Shown: one piece after another, positions 40,674-49,866 of the stretch | Layout: each line of letters opens with the position of its first letter | Numbering within the stretch: position 1 is the first letter of the stretch | From: Bacillota bacterium | GTDB taxonomy: Bacteria > Bacillota > Clostridia > Christensenellales > CAG-138 | Length of the DNA stretch: 64,000 bases | Assembly: GCA_023459335.1 (NCBI GenBank) | Contig: JAEWUO010000020.1 | Location: 133,301 to 197,300, forward strand | Reading direction: 5' to 3' | The notes under the pieces: generated by a model | Told to the model about the DNA's origin: nothing | What the model saw: the letters and a program-made list of their open reading frames with translations, nothing else | Database searches by the model: none | Program-made: the position numbers and the translations under genes

Positions 40674-43139
40674 ATGGCAAAGCAGCTGTTTATCGACCCG
40701 AACGTGGTCAGAAAACCCGAAACGCTGTCGTTTCCGCAGATTCCGGTCAACCAGTATCAGAAAAACGTAAGCGATGAGAAAAAGAATTTCACGAAAGTGG
40801 AATTTCTGAATATTTACCGAGACATGGCTTATATCCGCGAATTCGAAACCATGCTCAACCTGATCAAAACAACCAACGAATACTGCGGTATACAATACAA
40901 CCATCCCGGACCGGCGCACCTCGGTATAGGACAGGAGGCGGCGTATGTCGGCGCGGCGTACGAGCTCACGCTCGACGACTACACATTCGGATCCCACCGC
41001 AGCCACGGCGAAATTCTCGCCAAGGGGCTTCGCTCGATCGAGATCCTTAATGAAAAGAAACTCGCGGAGATCATGGAAGGCTTTTTCGGCGGGCGCACGC
41101 TCGCGGCGATCAGGGAAGACGGAAAAGCTGCGAAGGAAACCGCGTTTGATTTTCTACTTTACGGCATGATGTGCGAAACGTTCGCGCGTAAAAACGGATT
41201 CAACCAGGGCCTCGGCGGTTCCATGCACGCGTTTTTCACACCGTTCGGCATCTACCCTAATAACGCGATCGTCGGCGGCAGCGGCAGTATCGCGCCGGGT
41301 GCGGCTCTGTTTAAACTGAGCAATAAAAAGCCGGGCGTGGTCATTTGCAACATCGGAGACGGTTCCATGGCCTGCGGTCCCGTTTGGGAGGGATTAATGA
41401 TCTCCGCGATGGATCAGGTGCGCACGCTATGGGGCGATCACGGCGGCGGTGTTCCGATTATATTCAATATCAACGATAACTTTTACGGCATGGGCGGTCA
41501 AACGCGCGGCGAAACAATGGGATACGACATGGTCGCCCGCATCGCTTCCGGCGTCATGCCTTCCGCCATGCACGCGGAGCGCGTGGACGGATTTAATCCT
41601 CTCGCGGTTATCGACGCGTACAGGCGTAAAATTCCTGTTGCGAAAAAGGAAGGCCCTGTGCTTCTGGACCTTATTACTTACCGATTCAGCGGGCACAGCC
41701 CGTCGGACTCCGGCACCTACCGCACAAAGGAAGAACTGGAAGCCTGGGAAGCGCAGGATTCTATCCTGTCCTTCGGCAGACAGATCATCGACGCGAAGAT
41801 CGCCGAACAGGAAGAACTGGACGCGATCTGGAAGACGGTCAGGGATCGCATGCTGCTCAACTTCAAACGCGCCATCGATGAAACGATTTCCCCGCGCATC
41901 GATATCTTCGGTATGGAGAGCGATTATATCGGTAACCTGATGCTGTCCAATAAAACCGTCCGTTCGTTTGACGAAACAAGAAAGCCTGATATGCTGCTCC
42001 CGCGCGAGGAATGCCCGCGTATCCAGCAGATTTCGAAAAAAGCACGCTTTGGTCTCGAACCGGACGGGAAACCCGTCAGCAAAAACCGTGTGTATCAGCT
42101 TCGTGACGGACTTGCCGAGCCTATCATCAACAAGTTTTACGAAGACCCGACGCTCGCCGCGTTCGGCGAAGACGTCCGTGACTGGGGCGGCGCGTTCGCG
42201 GTTTACCGCGGAATGACAGAGGCGATTCCGTATCACAGGCTGTTCAACACGCCGATCGCCGAGGCGGGCATTGTCGGCGCCGCAATCGGATACGCCATGA
42301 GCGGCGGCAGAGCGGTTGCGGAGCTCATGTACTGTGACTTTCTGGGCAGGGCGGGGGACGAGGTGTTCAACCAGCTGTGCAAATGGCAGGCGATGAGCGC
42401 GGGTATGCTCAAAATGCCCGTTGTTCTTCGCATGAGCGTCGGCAGCAAATACGGCGCGCAGCATTCGCAGGACTGGAGCGCGCTGGTCGCGCACATTCCC
42501 GGCCTCAAGGTCGTATTTCCAGCGACGCCTTACGACGCGAAAGGACTCATGCAGTCTGCGCTGAACGGTACGGATCCCGTCGTCTTTCTGGAAAGTCAGC
42601 GTATCTACGACGTTGCCGAGCTTTTCCACGCGGAGGGCGTTCCGGAATCGGAATATGAGATCCCATTTGGCGAGCCGGACGTCAAACGCGCAGGAAAGGA
42701 CGTTACCATCCTCGCCATCGGCGCGACGCTTTACCGCGCAATCAAAGCGGCGGACATGCTGAAGGAGCAATACGGCATATCCGCGGAGGTGATCGACGCG
42801 CGTTCGCTGGTTCCGTTCAATTATGAACCGGTGATCGCGAGCGTGAAAAAAACGGGACGGATCGTCGTGACCGGCGACGCCTGCGAGCGAAACAGCTTCA
42901 TGCGCAACCTCGCGAGCAATATTGCGGAACTCGCTTTCGACTACCTCGACGCGCCGCCCGTCGTCGTCGGCGCGAAAAACTGGATCACGCCCGCGCACGA
43001 ACTGGAAGACGCGTTCTTCCCGCAGCCGGAATGGATCTTGGACGCGATTCACGAGCGTATCCTTCCGCTGAGCGGACATGTGTGCAGGCATAACTTCACG
43101 GAACTGGAGCAGATTCGCGAAAACAAATGCGGCATCTGA
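40674..43139 (+). CDS. Fused E1 alpha-beta subunit of 2-oxo acid dehydrogenase
   Basis: An 821-residue thiamine-diphosphate enzyme in which both E1 subunits are one chain. The alpha part (about 1-440) has HPGPAHLGIGQEA, SHRSHGEIL, GGSMHAF and the TPP motif GDGSMACGPVWEG near 228, ending at NDNFYGMG. The stretch between them is longer than usual by an inserted segment around LWGDHGGGVP. The beta part (about 472-800) has EDVRDWGGAFAVYRGM, NTPIAEAGIVGAAIGYAMSG, RMSVGSKYGAQHSQDW and VIDARSLVPFN. The enzyme decarboxylates a 2-oxo acid and reductively acylates E2. The 2-oxo substrate is not certain; branched-chain acids, acetoin or pyruvate are possible. Confidence 0.93.
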   Translation: MAKQLFIDPNVVRKPETLSFPQIPVNQYQKNVSDEKKNFTKVEFLNIYRDMAYIREFETMLNLIKTTNEYCGIQYNHPGPAHLGIGQEAAYVGAAYELTLDDYTFGSHRSHGEILAKGLRSIEILNEKKLAEIMEGFFGGRTLAAIREDGKAAKETAFDFLLYGMMCETFARKNGFNQGLGGSMHAFFTPFGIYPNNAIVGGSGSIAPGAALFKLSNKKPGVVICNIGDGSMACGPVWEGLMISAMDQVRTLWGDHGGGVPIIFNINDNFYGMGGQTRGETMGYDMVARIASGVMPSAMHAERVDGFNPLAVIDAYRRKIPVAKKEGPVLLDLITYRFSGHSPSDSGTYRTKEELEAWEAQDSILSFGRQIIDAKIAEQEELDAIWKTVRDRMLLNFKRAIDETISPRIDIFGMESDYIGNLMLSNKTVRSFDETRKPDMLLPREECPRIQQISKKARFGLEPDGKPVSKNRVYQLRDGLAEPIINKFYEDPTLAAFGEDVRDWGGAFAVYRGMTEAIPYHRLFNTPIAEAGIVGAAIGYAMSGGRAVAELMYCDFLGRAGDEVFNQLCKWQAMSAGMLKMPVVLRMSVGSKYGAQHSQDWSALVAHIPGLKVVFPATPYDAKGLMQSALNGTDPVVFLESQRIYDVAELFHAEGVPESEYEIPFGEPDVKRAGKDVTILAIGATLYRAIKAADMLKEQYGISAEVIDARSLVPFNYEPVIASVKKTGRIVVTGDACERNSFMRNLASNIAELAFDYLDAPPVVVGAKNWITPAHELEDAFFPQPEWILDAIHERILPLSGHVCRHNFTELEQIRENKCGI

Positions 43140-43157
43140 GTTTCACAGTGAAAATTC

Positions 43158-43187
43158 GGCGGCGGATATGGTATAATATTCGTCGCC
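43158..43187 (+). promoter_or_regulatory. Hairpin after E1 that contains the tkt -10 box
   Basis: A 12-pair stem (43158-43169 with 43176-43187, two G-T wobbles) is followed by a T-rich run (ACTTTTTATC) and looks like the terminator of the E2-E3-E1 operon. A perfect extended -10 box TG-G-TATAAT (TATAAT at 43172-43177) lies in its loop and stem. One element thus seems to end one transcript and start the next (tkt). Confidence 0.6.
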
Positions 43188-43221
43188 ATACTTTTTATCA
43201 TCTGAAAGGAATCCTTTTTTC

Positions 43222-45210
43222 ATGAAAACGATCGAACAAAAAGCGATTACCAACATCCGTTTCCTCGCGGCGGAAGCGGTTCAAAAAGCGAACAGCGGTC
43301 ATCCCGGACTTCCCATCGGCTCCGCGCCGATGGCTTTCACGCTCTGGAAGCAGATGCGGCATGATCCGAAAGATCCGAAGTGGTCTGGCAGAGACCGCTT
43401 TGTGCTATCGGCGGGTCACGCATCCATGCTGGAATATTCGCTTCTGCATCTTTTCGGCTACGGCCTTCCGATCGAAGAACTCATGACGTTCCGGCAGTGG
43501 GGCAGCAAAACGCCCGGTCATCCGGAGTATGCGCACACCGTCGGCGTAGAAACCACCACGGGGCCTCTGGGGCAGGGTATCGCGAACGCGGTCGGCATGG
43601 CGATGGCGGAGGCACGGCTTTCCGCGGAGTTCAACCGCGAGGGTTATCCCGTTGTCGACAACTACACCTACGCGCTGACCGGCGACGGCTGCCTGATGGA
43701 GGGCGTCGCTTCGGAAGCGGCTTCGCTTGCGGGGCATCTCGGCCTGGGGAAATTGATCCTGCTTTACGACCGCAACGAAATCACGATCGAAGGCAGCACG
43801 CACCTCGCGTTCACCGAGGATGTCGGCAAACGCTTCGAAGCGTACGGCTGGACGGTTCAGCATGTCGCTGACGGCGAAGATACGGAAGCGATCGCACTGG
43901 CGATTGATCGTGCGAAAGCGGACAAAACGCACCCGTCGCTCATCATCGTGCGCACAGAGATCGCGCACGGCACGCCGAAGGCAAATTCCGCGAGCGCACA
44001 CGGAGAACCGCTGGGCGAAGACGCGATCAAAGCCATGCGGGCGTTTTACGACTGGAACGAAGCGCCGTTTGCCGTCCCCGAAGACGTGAAAGCGTACTTT
44101 GCGGAATTGCAGAAGGGATACAGCAAACAGCACGCGGAATACGACGCGATGTTCGCGGCGTATCAGAAAGCGTATCCCGATCTGTATCAAAAGTGGGCCG
44201 CATGGCATGATAAAAAATTGCCGGACGCGCTCAAACAGGATGCGCGGCTTTGGAACGCTTCCGGTTCCAAAGCGACGCGCGCGATCAGCGGCGAACTGCT
44301 GAATATCTTTGCAGAATATATACCGAATCTCTTTGGCGGCAGCGCGGATCTCGCGCCGTCCAACAAGACCGAGCTCAAGGGGAAAGGATTCTTTGCAGTG
44401 GAAAACCGTTCCGGCGCGAACATCCATTTCGGCATTCGTGAGTTCGCGATGGCGGCCATCTGCAACGGAATCCAGCTTTACGGCGGATTCCACGCGTTCT
44501 GTGCGACGTTCCTTGTATTTACCGACTATCTCAAGCCCGCGCTTCGCCTTTCCGCAGTCATGCGTCAGCCGGTCGTCTACGTCATGACGCACGACAGCAT
44601 TGGCGTTGGAGAAGACGGACCGACGCATCAGCCAGTGGAGCATCTCGCCGCACTGCGCGCAACGCCCGGCGTGCTTGTCATGCGCCCCGCGGACGCAAAG
44701 GAAACGGCGGCCTGTTATCTTATGGCATTTGAAGCCGACAAACCTTCCGTGCTCGCGCTGACAAGGCAGAATCTGCCGCAGTACGCCGAGACGGGAGAAG
44801 GGGCCTATCGCGGCGGATATATCCTAAGAGATGCGAAAAAAGGCAAACCCGACGTGATCCTGATGGCGAGCGGCAGCGAAGTTGAGTTGCTCTATAAGGC
44901 TGCGGACCTGCTGGAAGCGGAAGGCATTGGAAGCCGCATCGTATCCATGCCCTGTCTGGATTTGTTTGACGATCAGGAGGAGGCATACAGGGAATCCGTC
45001 CTGCCGAACGCGATCCGCGCGCGCGTCGCCGTGGAAGCGGCTTCCGCATACAGCTGGGATCGTTACATCGGTCTTGACGGCGAAGCCGTCTGCCTTGACC
45101 ACTTCGGTGCCTCCGCTCCCGCAAATATCCTGTTTCAGGAATTCGGGTTTACGGCGGAAAATGTCGCCAAAGCAGCGAAGGAAAGTATTGCGAAAGCGAA
45201 AAAACGGTAA
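43222..45210 (+). CDS. tkt: Transketolase
   Basis: Transketolase moves two-carbon units in the non-oxidative pentose phosphate pathway. The 662-residue protein starts MKTIEQKAITNIRFLAAEAV, with NSGHPGLPIGSAPMAF, the TPP-binding GDGCLMEGVASEAASLAGHL near residue 155, DRNEITIEGST, the second half's AVENRSGANIHFGIREFAM, HDSIGVGEDGPTHQPVEH and VRPADAKE-type motif. It is full length. AAAGGAAT lies about ten bases before the ATG. It follows the E1 gene and precedes lplA. Confidence 0.96.
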   Translation: MKTIEQKAITNIRFLAAEAVQKANSGHPGLPIGSAPMAFTLWKQMRHDPKDPKWSGRDRFVLSAGHASMLEYSLLHLFGYGLPIEELMTFRQWGSKTPGHPEYAHTVGVETTTGPLGQGIANAVGMAMAEARLSAEFNREGYPVVDNYTYALTGDGCLMEGVASEAASLAGHLGLGKLILLYDRNEITIEGSTHLAFTEDVGKRFEAYGWTVQHVADGEDTEAIALAIDRAKADKTHPSLIIVRTEIAHGTPKANSASAHGEPLGEDAIKAMRAFYDWNEAPFAVPEDVKAYFAELQKGYSKQHAEYDAMFAAYQKAYPDLYQKWAAWHDKKLPDALKQDARLWNASGSKATRAISGELLNIFAEYIPNLFGGSADLAPSNKTELKGKGFFAVENRSGANIHFGIREFAMAAICNGIQLYGGFHAFCATFLVFTDYLKPALRLSAVMRQPVVYVMTHDSIGVGEDGPTHQPVEHLAALRATPGVLVMRPADAKETAACYLMAFEADKPSVLALTRQNLPQYAETGEGAYRGGYILRDAKKGKPDVILMASGSEVELLYKAADLLEAEGIGSRIVSMPCLDLFDDQEEAYRESVLPNAIRARVAVEAASAYSWDRYIGLDGEAVCLDHFGASAPANILFQEFGFTAENVAKAAKESIAKAKKR

Positions 45211-45266
45211 ACAGAACGAACGCAAAACGCCGTATCCTTACTGATGCGAAATGAAAAGGGGAACGA

Positions 45267-46235
45267 TTGAACCGTTTTCTGTCAACTAACTGCGTCGATC
45301 CGTATGAAAACCTCGCGCTCGAAGAGCTGCTCTTCGAGACGCAGGGGGTGGGTGTGACGTTATATCTCTGGCAAAACGAACGCACTGTTGTCATCGGAAG
45401 AAACCAGAACGCCTGGCGAGAATGCCGCGCGGAGCTTTTGGAAAGCGAAGGCGGCAAACTCGCTCGGCGGTCTTCCGGCGGGGGGGCGGTCTTTCACGAT
45501 CTCGGCAATCTGAATTTCACGTTTCTGCTGCCAAAGGAACGCTATGATCTTTCGCGTCAGCTCGGCGTGATTCAAAAGGCGGCTGCTTGTTTCGGTACCG
45601 ATACGTCGTTTACCGGAAGAAACGACCTTGTTTTGACCGCAACGGGAGAAAAGTTTTCCGGCAACGCGTTTCGTTTCTCCGGCGGCGTTGCACTGCATCA
45701 CGGCACGATACTGATTTCGGCGGATCTCACGCGGCTGGGACGATACCTTGCGCCGCCGCAGATGAAGCTGGATGCCAAGGGTGTGAAGAGCGTGGTCAGC
45801 CGGGTGACGAACCTTGGCCAGCAAAACCCTTCGCTGACGGTTGAGAGCATGAAGCAGGCGTTAACGGAGGCTTTTGAGGCGGAATACGGCGCATATGCGC
45901 ACCACTCCTGGGATGCGATCGATCACACGGCGCTGGAGGAAAAACGAAAAACGTTTGCATCCTGGGATTGGATTTACGGCGTGACGCCCGCGTTCAACGT
46001 CTCCTTTGAACATCGGTTCGATTTCGGGTGCGTGGAACTGCTACTCAACGTTCAAAACGGATCGGTCGTATCCGCCGCGTGCTATACGGACGCAATGGAT
46101 GCGCTGCTCGCGCAGCGTGTGGAAACGCTTCTGATCGGCTGTGTCTATGGCAGTGGACCAATCAGCGAGCGATTGAAAAACGGCAGAGCGGAGGAAACGG
46201 CGATTGCCGACTTTTTTGCCCGGCAGATATTCTAG
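45267..46235 (+). CDS. lplA: Lipoate-protein ligase A
   Basis: A 322-residue ligase that attaches lipoate to E2-type lipoyl domains. It shows NLALEELLF, TVVIGRNQNAWRE, the lipoate-binding RRSSGGGAVFHDLGNLNFTF near residue 70, DLVLTATGEKFSGNAFR, HHGTILISADL and the adenylate lysine in KGVKSVVSRVTNL near 175. A C-terminal accessory domain follows. The start is TTG at 45267 with AAAGGGGA seven bases upstream. It lies downstream of the E2/E3/E1 and tkt genes, and its likely target is the E2 lipoyl domain encoded at 37943-39247. Confidence 0.94.
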   Translation: MNRFLSTNCVDPYENLALEELLFETQGVGVTLYLWQNERTVVIGRNQNAWRECRAELLESEGGKLARRSSGGGAVFHDLGNLNFTFLLPKERYDLSRQLGVIQKAAACFGTDTSFTGRNDLVLTATGEKFSGNAFRFSGGVALHHGTILISADLTRLGRYLAPPQMKLDAKGVKSVVSRVTNLGQQNPSLTVESMKQALTEAFEAEYGAYAHHSWDAIDHTALEEKRKTFASWDWIYGVTPAFNVSFEHRFDFGCVELLLNVQNGSVVSAACYTDAMDALLAQRVETLLIGCVYGSGPISERLKNGRAEETAIADFFARQIF

Positions 46236-46249
46236 GTGAATGTAAATTG

Positions 46250-46275
46250 AAGTCCGCGGTCACGCGGACTTTTTT
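46250..46275 (+). terminator. Intrinsic terminator of lplA
   Basis: A perfect nine-bp stem (46250-46258 with 46263-46271), GTCA loop, then TTTT. Confidence 0.9.
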
Positions 46276-46308
46276 ATGAAAAACGGTTCGAAATCGTTCG
46301 TAACAATA

Positions 46309-46317
46309 TGTTATAAT
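46309..46317 (+). promoter_or_regulatory. Extended -10 promoter of the NmrA-like gene
   Basis: TG-T-TATAAT at 46309-46317 is a perfect extended -10 box. No good -35 hexamer is seen. The transcript start near 46324 leaves a leader of about 24 bases. Confidence 0.6.
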
Positions 46318-46347
46318 GCAGCAGAACGATTGTATTTGAGGTTGCGA

Positions 46348-47265
46348 ATGAAGATGACGGCGGTGCTCACGGGGATCACGGGCAAGACAGGCGTCTATGC
46401 CGTTGAGCGCCTGATGGAACGAAAAGAGGAACTATCGGAATGCCGCTTCCGCGCGGTCGTGCGTTCGCGCGAGAAAGCGGCGTTTCTTGCGGAAAGCGGC
46501 CTGCCGGTCGAGCTGTTCTATGGAACGATTGAAGACGAGCCGTTCTTCACGGGCGTGTTGTCCGGCGCAGATACGCTGTTGCACATCGTCGGCATTCACA
46601 CGTCGATGCGCGTCGTGCCGCTCGCGATCAAAGCCGGAATCAAACGAATTATCGCCGTGCATACGACGGGTGTATACTCAAAATATAAATCCGCAAGCGC
46701 TGAATACAGGAAAATCGACAGGGAGATGACGCGGCTGTGCCGCGAAAACGGCGTTTCTCTGACTATTCTGCGACCGACGATGATCTATGGGGGCCTTGAC
46801 GACGAAAACGTCGTCAAGTTCATCGCGATGATGGACAGGCTGCCTGTGATGCCTGTGGTTTCCGGCGCGCGGTTCGCGCTCCAGCCCGTTCACCGGCGTG
46901 ATCTGGGTCGCGCGTATGCGGATGTCCTGCTGAGCGGAGCGACGGCGGGGAAGGACTACGTGCTCTCCGGTAAAGAACCGATTTTACTGCGCGATATGCT
47001 CACGGTAATTGCAGGAGATCTGAATAAACCAGCGCGTTTCGTATCAGTACCATACTGGATTGCGATATCGGGCGCGTGGATATTATTTCTGATCACACTG
47101 ACCAAAATCGATTATCGAGAAAAAGTGCAGCGTCTTGTCGAGCCGCGCGCTTATCCGCACGACGAGGCGATGCGCGACTTCGGATACTCACCCGTCGGAT
47201 TTGATTCGGGAGTAAAACAGGAAGTGAACGATTATCTGATGAAAAAACACAGAATCGAAAACTGA
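46348..47265 (+). CDS. NAD(P)-binding NmrA/SDR-like protein
   Basis: A 305-residue atypical SDR opening MKMTAVLTGITGKTGVYAVERL, with GITGKTG as the nucleotide loop, AVVRSREKAAFLAESGLPVE near 45, a VVPLAIKAGIKRIIAVHTTGVY strand, and the NmrA-like LTILRPTMIYGG. The usual catalytic Y-x3-K is not evident (YSKYKS is near the place). A hydrophobic segment near residue 245 (WIAISGAWILFLITL) suggests membrane contact. GAGG lies six bases before the first ATG at 46348; a second ATG two codons later is also possible. Function unknown. Confidence 0.82.
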   Translation: MKMTAVLTGITGKTGVYAVERLMERKEELSECRFRAVVRSREKAAFLAESGLPVELFYGTIEDEPFFTGVLSGADTLLHIVGIHTSMRVVPLAIKAGIKRIIAVHTTGVYSKYKSASAEYRKIDREMTRLCRENGVSLTILRPTMIYGGLDDENVVKFIAMMDRLPVMPVVSGARFALQPVHRRDLGRAYADVLLSGATAGKDYVLSGKEPILLRDMLTVIAGDLNKPARFVSVPYWIAISGAWILFLITLTKIDYREKVQRLVEPRAYPHDEAMRDFGYSPVGFDSGVKQEVNDYLMKKHRIEN

Positions 47266-47288
47266 AAAAGACGGATAGGAGAACACAC

Positions 47289-48848
47289 ATGGCAGAGAAA
47301 CTTCGGTTTGGGCACAGATTTTCCCGTTTTTCGCAGGGGGCGGTCGCGCTCATCGCGCTCGTCATCTTCGCGTTTCTTTCCATCGTCGGCCTGGTGCAGA
47401 CCTGCCACGTGGATATCGGCTTTTCAACGGGGAACGACGAACACGTCTCGTGGAACCCTGACCATATCATCATCAATCTCGTCGTATTTACGGTGCTTCT
47501 GGTACTGGCTCTGCTGCTGATGCGGGTTCAGGTTAAACGGAAAACGGTATTTTGGGTTACGGCAGGGTCTGTTCTGATCACCGCAGCCGTCGGCGCATGG
47601 TGGGTTCTATCCGCGCACGCGACCCCGACCGCAGACTCGAAAATGATCACAATGGGCGCGCAGCAGCTCATCAGCGGCGAAGCGCAGAGCGTATTGTCAG
47701 GCGATTATTTTCACGTCTATCCATTTCAGCTTGGATTCCTGCTGTTTTCGGAAGGATTTTTCCGGATATTCGGCGTAGGCGCGTTTACGCAGTTTCAATT
47801 GATGAACGTAATTTTAGTCTGCGCAAACGAAATTGCGGTGGTTCTGATTGCGAGGGAACTATTCGACGACGCGCGCGTAGAGCTTCTTACCGCGATTCTT
47901 TTGGCTCTTTGCCTGCAGCCCGCGTTTTTAAGCACGTTTATCTATGGCACGATTCCCGGTATGATGCTTGCTACGTGGAGCATCTATTTCGTCATTCGCC
48001 TGATTAAAACAGGTAGGTTTGCTTCTATGATTCCCGCGTTCATTTTCATTATGATCGCGATAATGATCAAGAAGAACTTCTGGATCGCACTGATCGCAGA
48101 AGCGGCAATGATATTTCTATATGTGCTTCGAACCAGAAAACATCTTCTGCTGATCGGCCTTGCGGTCATGTTCGCGGGATCGGTGCTGCTTCCTAAAGGC
48201 GTTCAGGCATATTACGAGGACAGAATAGGGATATCCTATGGCAAGGGGACGCCGCAGCTGGCGTGGCTTGTAACTGGATTTCGCGATTCGAGCCTGGGTC
48301 CCGGCTGGTATAACAGTTATACCAGCAACGTTCTGCGCGATAACGATTTTAACTATGATCAAACGCTCGCCCTGTGCAAAGCGGATTTTCTCGAGCGCGC
48401 ACAACTGTTTGCCTCCCGCCCGATCTATCTCGGCTCGTTTTTCTTTAAAAAAATCACAAGTCAGTGGAACGAACCTGAATTTCAGTCGCTCTGGAGCAGC
48501 GCGACGGAACCCAACAACGACAGAAGCGCACCGATCTCTGCGTTTGTCGAAAGCCTCGGCAGAGGCGAGGCGAGCGATACCGTTCACGAATATTTCAACC
48601 AGCTGATGCAGTTTGTCTATCTTGCGATGACGGTCTCCTTTTTCGCGTTTTTTCGAAAGAAGGAGGAACGGGACGAAGCGCGTATGATCATACCAACCAT
48701 TCTCATCGGCGCTGCGGTGTACCATACCCTGTTCGAAGCGAAGTCGCAGTATGCCATTATCTATGTGCCGATGATGCTGCCCTACGCCGCGTTTGGCGTC
48801 AAGTGGCTGAGCGATCGGCTGAAGAAGAAAACAGGCACGCAATCCTGA
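47289..48848 (+). CDS. GT-C-like polytopic membrane protein
   Basis: A 519-residue protein with about twelve hydrophobic segments. After two helices an extracytoplasmic stretch carries TPTADSKMITMGAQQLISG, the position and acidic character of a GT-C catalytic loop, followed by a HVYPFQLGFLLF pattern like that of mannosyltransferases. A long loop (residues 310-410) holds DSSLGPGWYNSYTS. It resembles the membrane proteins at 22-27 kb in layout but not closely in sequence. Substrate unknown. AGGAG precedes the ATG by seven bases. It follows the NmrA-like gene by 23 bases, so both may be co-transcribed. Confidence 0.7.
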   Translation: MAEKLRFGHRFSRFSQGAVALIALVIFAFLSIVGLVQTCHVDIGFSTGNDEHVSWNPDHIIINLVVFTVLLVLALLLMRVQVKRKTVFWVTAGSVLITAAVGAWWVLSAHATPTADSKMITMGAQQLISGEAQSVLSGDYFHVYPFQLGFLLFSEGFFRIFGVGAFTQFQLMNVILVCANEIAVVLIARELFDDARVELLTAILLALCLQPAFLSTFIYGTIPGMMLATWSIYFVIRLIKTGRFASMIPAFIFIMIAIMIKKNFWIALIAEAAMIFLYVLRTRKHLLLIGLAVMFAGSVLLPKGVQAYYEDRIGISYGKGTPQLAWLVTGFRDSSLGPGWYNSYTSNVLRDNDFNYDQTLALCKADFLERAQLFASRPIYLGSFFFKKITSQWNEPEFQSLWSSATEPNNDRSAPISAFVESLGRGEASDTVHEYFNQLMQFVYLAMTVSFFAFFRKKEERDEARMIIPTILIGAAVYHTLFEAKSQYAIIYVPMMLPYAAFGVKWLSDRLKKKTGTQS

Positions 48849-48856
48849 CAGAATGC

Positions 48857-48889
48857 AAAGAGGCGAGGATTTACCCCGCCTCTTTTTTT
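48857..48889. terminator. Terminator between convergent genes
   Basis: A stem of AAAGAGGCG paired with CGCCTCTTT (48857-48865, 48877-48885) plus two inner pairs, with TTTTTTT on the plus side. It ends the GT-C-like transcript and can also act on the convergent prohibitin gene. Confidence 0.9.
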
Positions 48890-48901
48890 GCGTCTGGATT
48901 A

Positions 48902-49747
48902 TTACTCACCCAGGCCGATGTCGATCAGCGTGCTTCCGCCGTTGGTGACTTTTGGCAGTTGTCCGTCCCACTTCTGCAGCGTTTCATACTTCAGCAGCGT
49001 ATCGCTCAGCGATTCCGCAATGGTACGGTTGCTTTCCGCCGTCGCGTTCGCGAGCAGTTTGATCTTGTCCGCCTCCGCCTGCGCGGCGATGACCTGTTTC
49101 TGCGCTTCGGTGTTGGCGATGACGAGCGCCTGCTCCTGCTCGGTGCGGGTTTTGATCAGATTCTGTTCGGCGACCTGCTTGGCTTCGATCGCGCTGATGT
49201 ACTCCTCAGTGAAGTCCCAGTTGATGATGTTGAGATCGTCGACGATGATGCCGTATTCGTTCAGCTTCGTATTGAGGTTTTCGTCTAGTAAAACGCTCAC
49301 TTCTCCGCGGGAGCTGACGAGCTGCTGCGCGGTATAGTTCGCCGTCACGGCCTTCAGCACTTCGTTGATCGCCGGAACGACGAGGACGTCGTCATACCCG
49401 AGACCGACCTGCTTGTAGACCTCCGCGCTGGAGGACTTGTTGATGTGGTAGTTGACCGCGATGACGGTGGACACCGTCTGCAGATCTTTGCTGAAGGCTT
49501 CGGTGGTGACTTCGGTTTTCACAATCCGGTTGTTTATGGCGACAACCTTCTGCGCGAACGGCACCTTGAAGTGGATTCCCTCCTGCAAGACGATAGGACT
49601 GACCTTTCCAAACGTCAGGATGACGCCTGTCTGGCCCGCTTCGACGACCACGATGCTGCCGGCCAGCACGATGATTACCAAAATTAACAGGATCAGGTAA
49701 CCAGTGATTTTTCCGACGGCAAAATTTCCTGCTTTATCTCTGAACAT
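48902..49747 (-). CDS. Prohibitin/SPFH-domain membrane protein
   Basis: A 281-residue protein with an N-terminal membrane anchor (GYLILLILVIIVLAGSIVVV, residues about 18-37), the SPFH domain (VEAGQTGVILTFGKVSPIVL, GIHFKVPFAQKVVAINNRI, KDLQTVSTVIAVNYHI) and a helical C-terminus rich in A/E/Q (EQEQALVIANTEAQKQVIAA). Prohibitin-type proteins form membrane-associated rings that organise microdomains or control proteases. No partner gene is adjacent. AAAGGAG lies seven bases before the ATG at 49747; an upstream ATG adds seven residues without a site. Confidence 0.93.
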   Translation of the reverse strand: MFRDKAGNFAVGKITGYLILLILVIIVLAGSIVVVEAGQTGVILTFGKVSPIVLQEGIHFKVPFAQKVVAINNRIVKTEVTTEAFSKDLQTVSTVIAVNYHINKSSSAEVYKQVGLGYDDVLVVPAINEVLKAVTANYTAQQLVSSRGEVSVLLDENLNTKLNEYGIIVDDLNIINWDFTEEYISAIEAKQVAEQNLIKTRTEQEQALVIANTEAQKQVIAAQAEADKIKLLANATAESNRTIAESLSDTLLKYETLQKWDGQLPKVTNGGSTLIDIGLGE

Positions 49748-49776
49748 AACACTCTCCTTTATTGTCATCTGAAATT

Positions 49777-49804
49777 ATTATACCATATCGTCCGTCGCGG
49801 TCAA
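49777..49804 (-). promoter_or_regulatory. Promoter of the prohibitin gene
   Basis: On the minus strand TTGACC (49799-49804) and TATAAT (49777-49782) with a 16-base spacer, transcript start near 49770. Confidence 0.85.
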
Positions 49805-49827
49805 TTCGCACGCACGTAAGAAAAGAT

Positions 49828-49851
49828 AAAAGCGGGTAACGCCCCGCTTTT
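49828..49851 (-). terminator. Terminator of ssnA-ygfK-xdh
   Basis: A nine-bp stem (49828-49836 with 49843-49851) that reads AAAAGCGGG/CCCGCTTTT, with further T residues on the minus strand. It lies 15 bases beyond the xdh stop. Confidence 0.85.
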
Positions 49852-49866
49852 CGTAATTCTTTCTGT

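Noticed and set aside
41427..43091. A 554-codon open frame antisense to the fused E1 gene
   Set aside because: Shadow frame opposite a clear enzyme gene; no start signal or domain.
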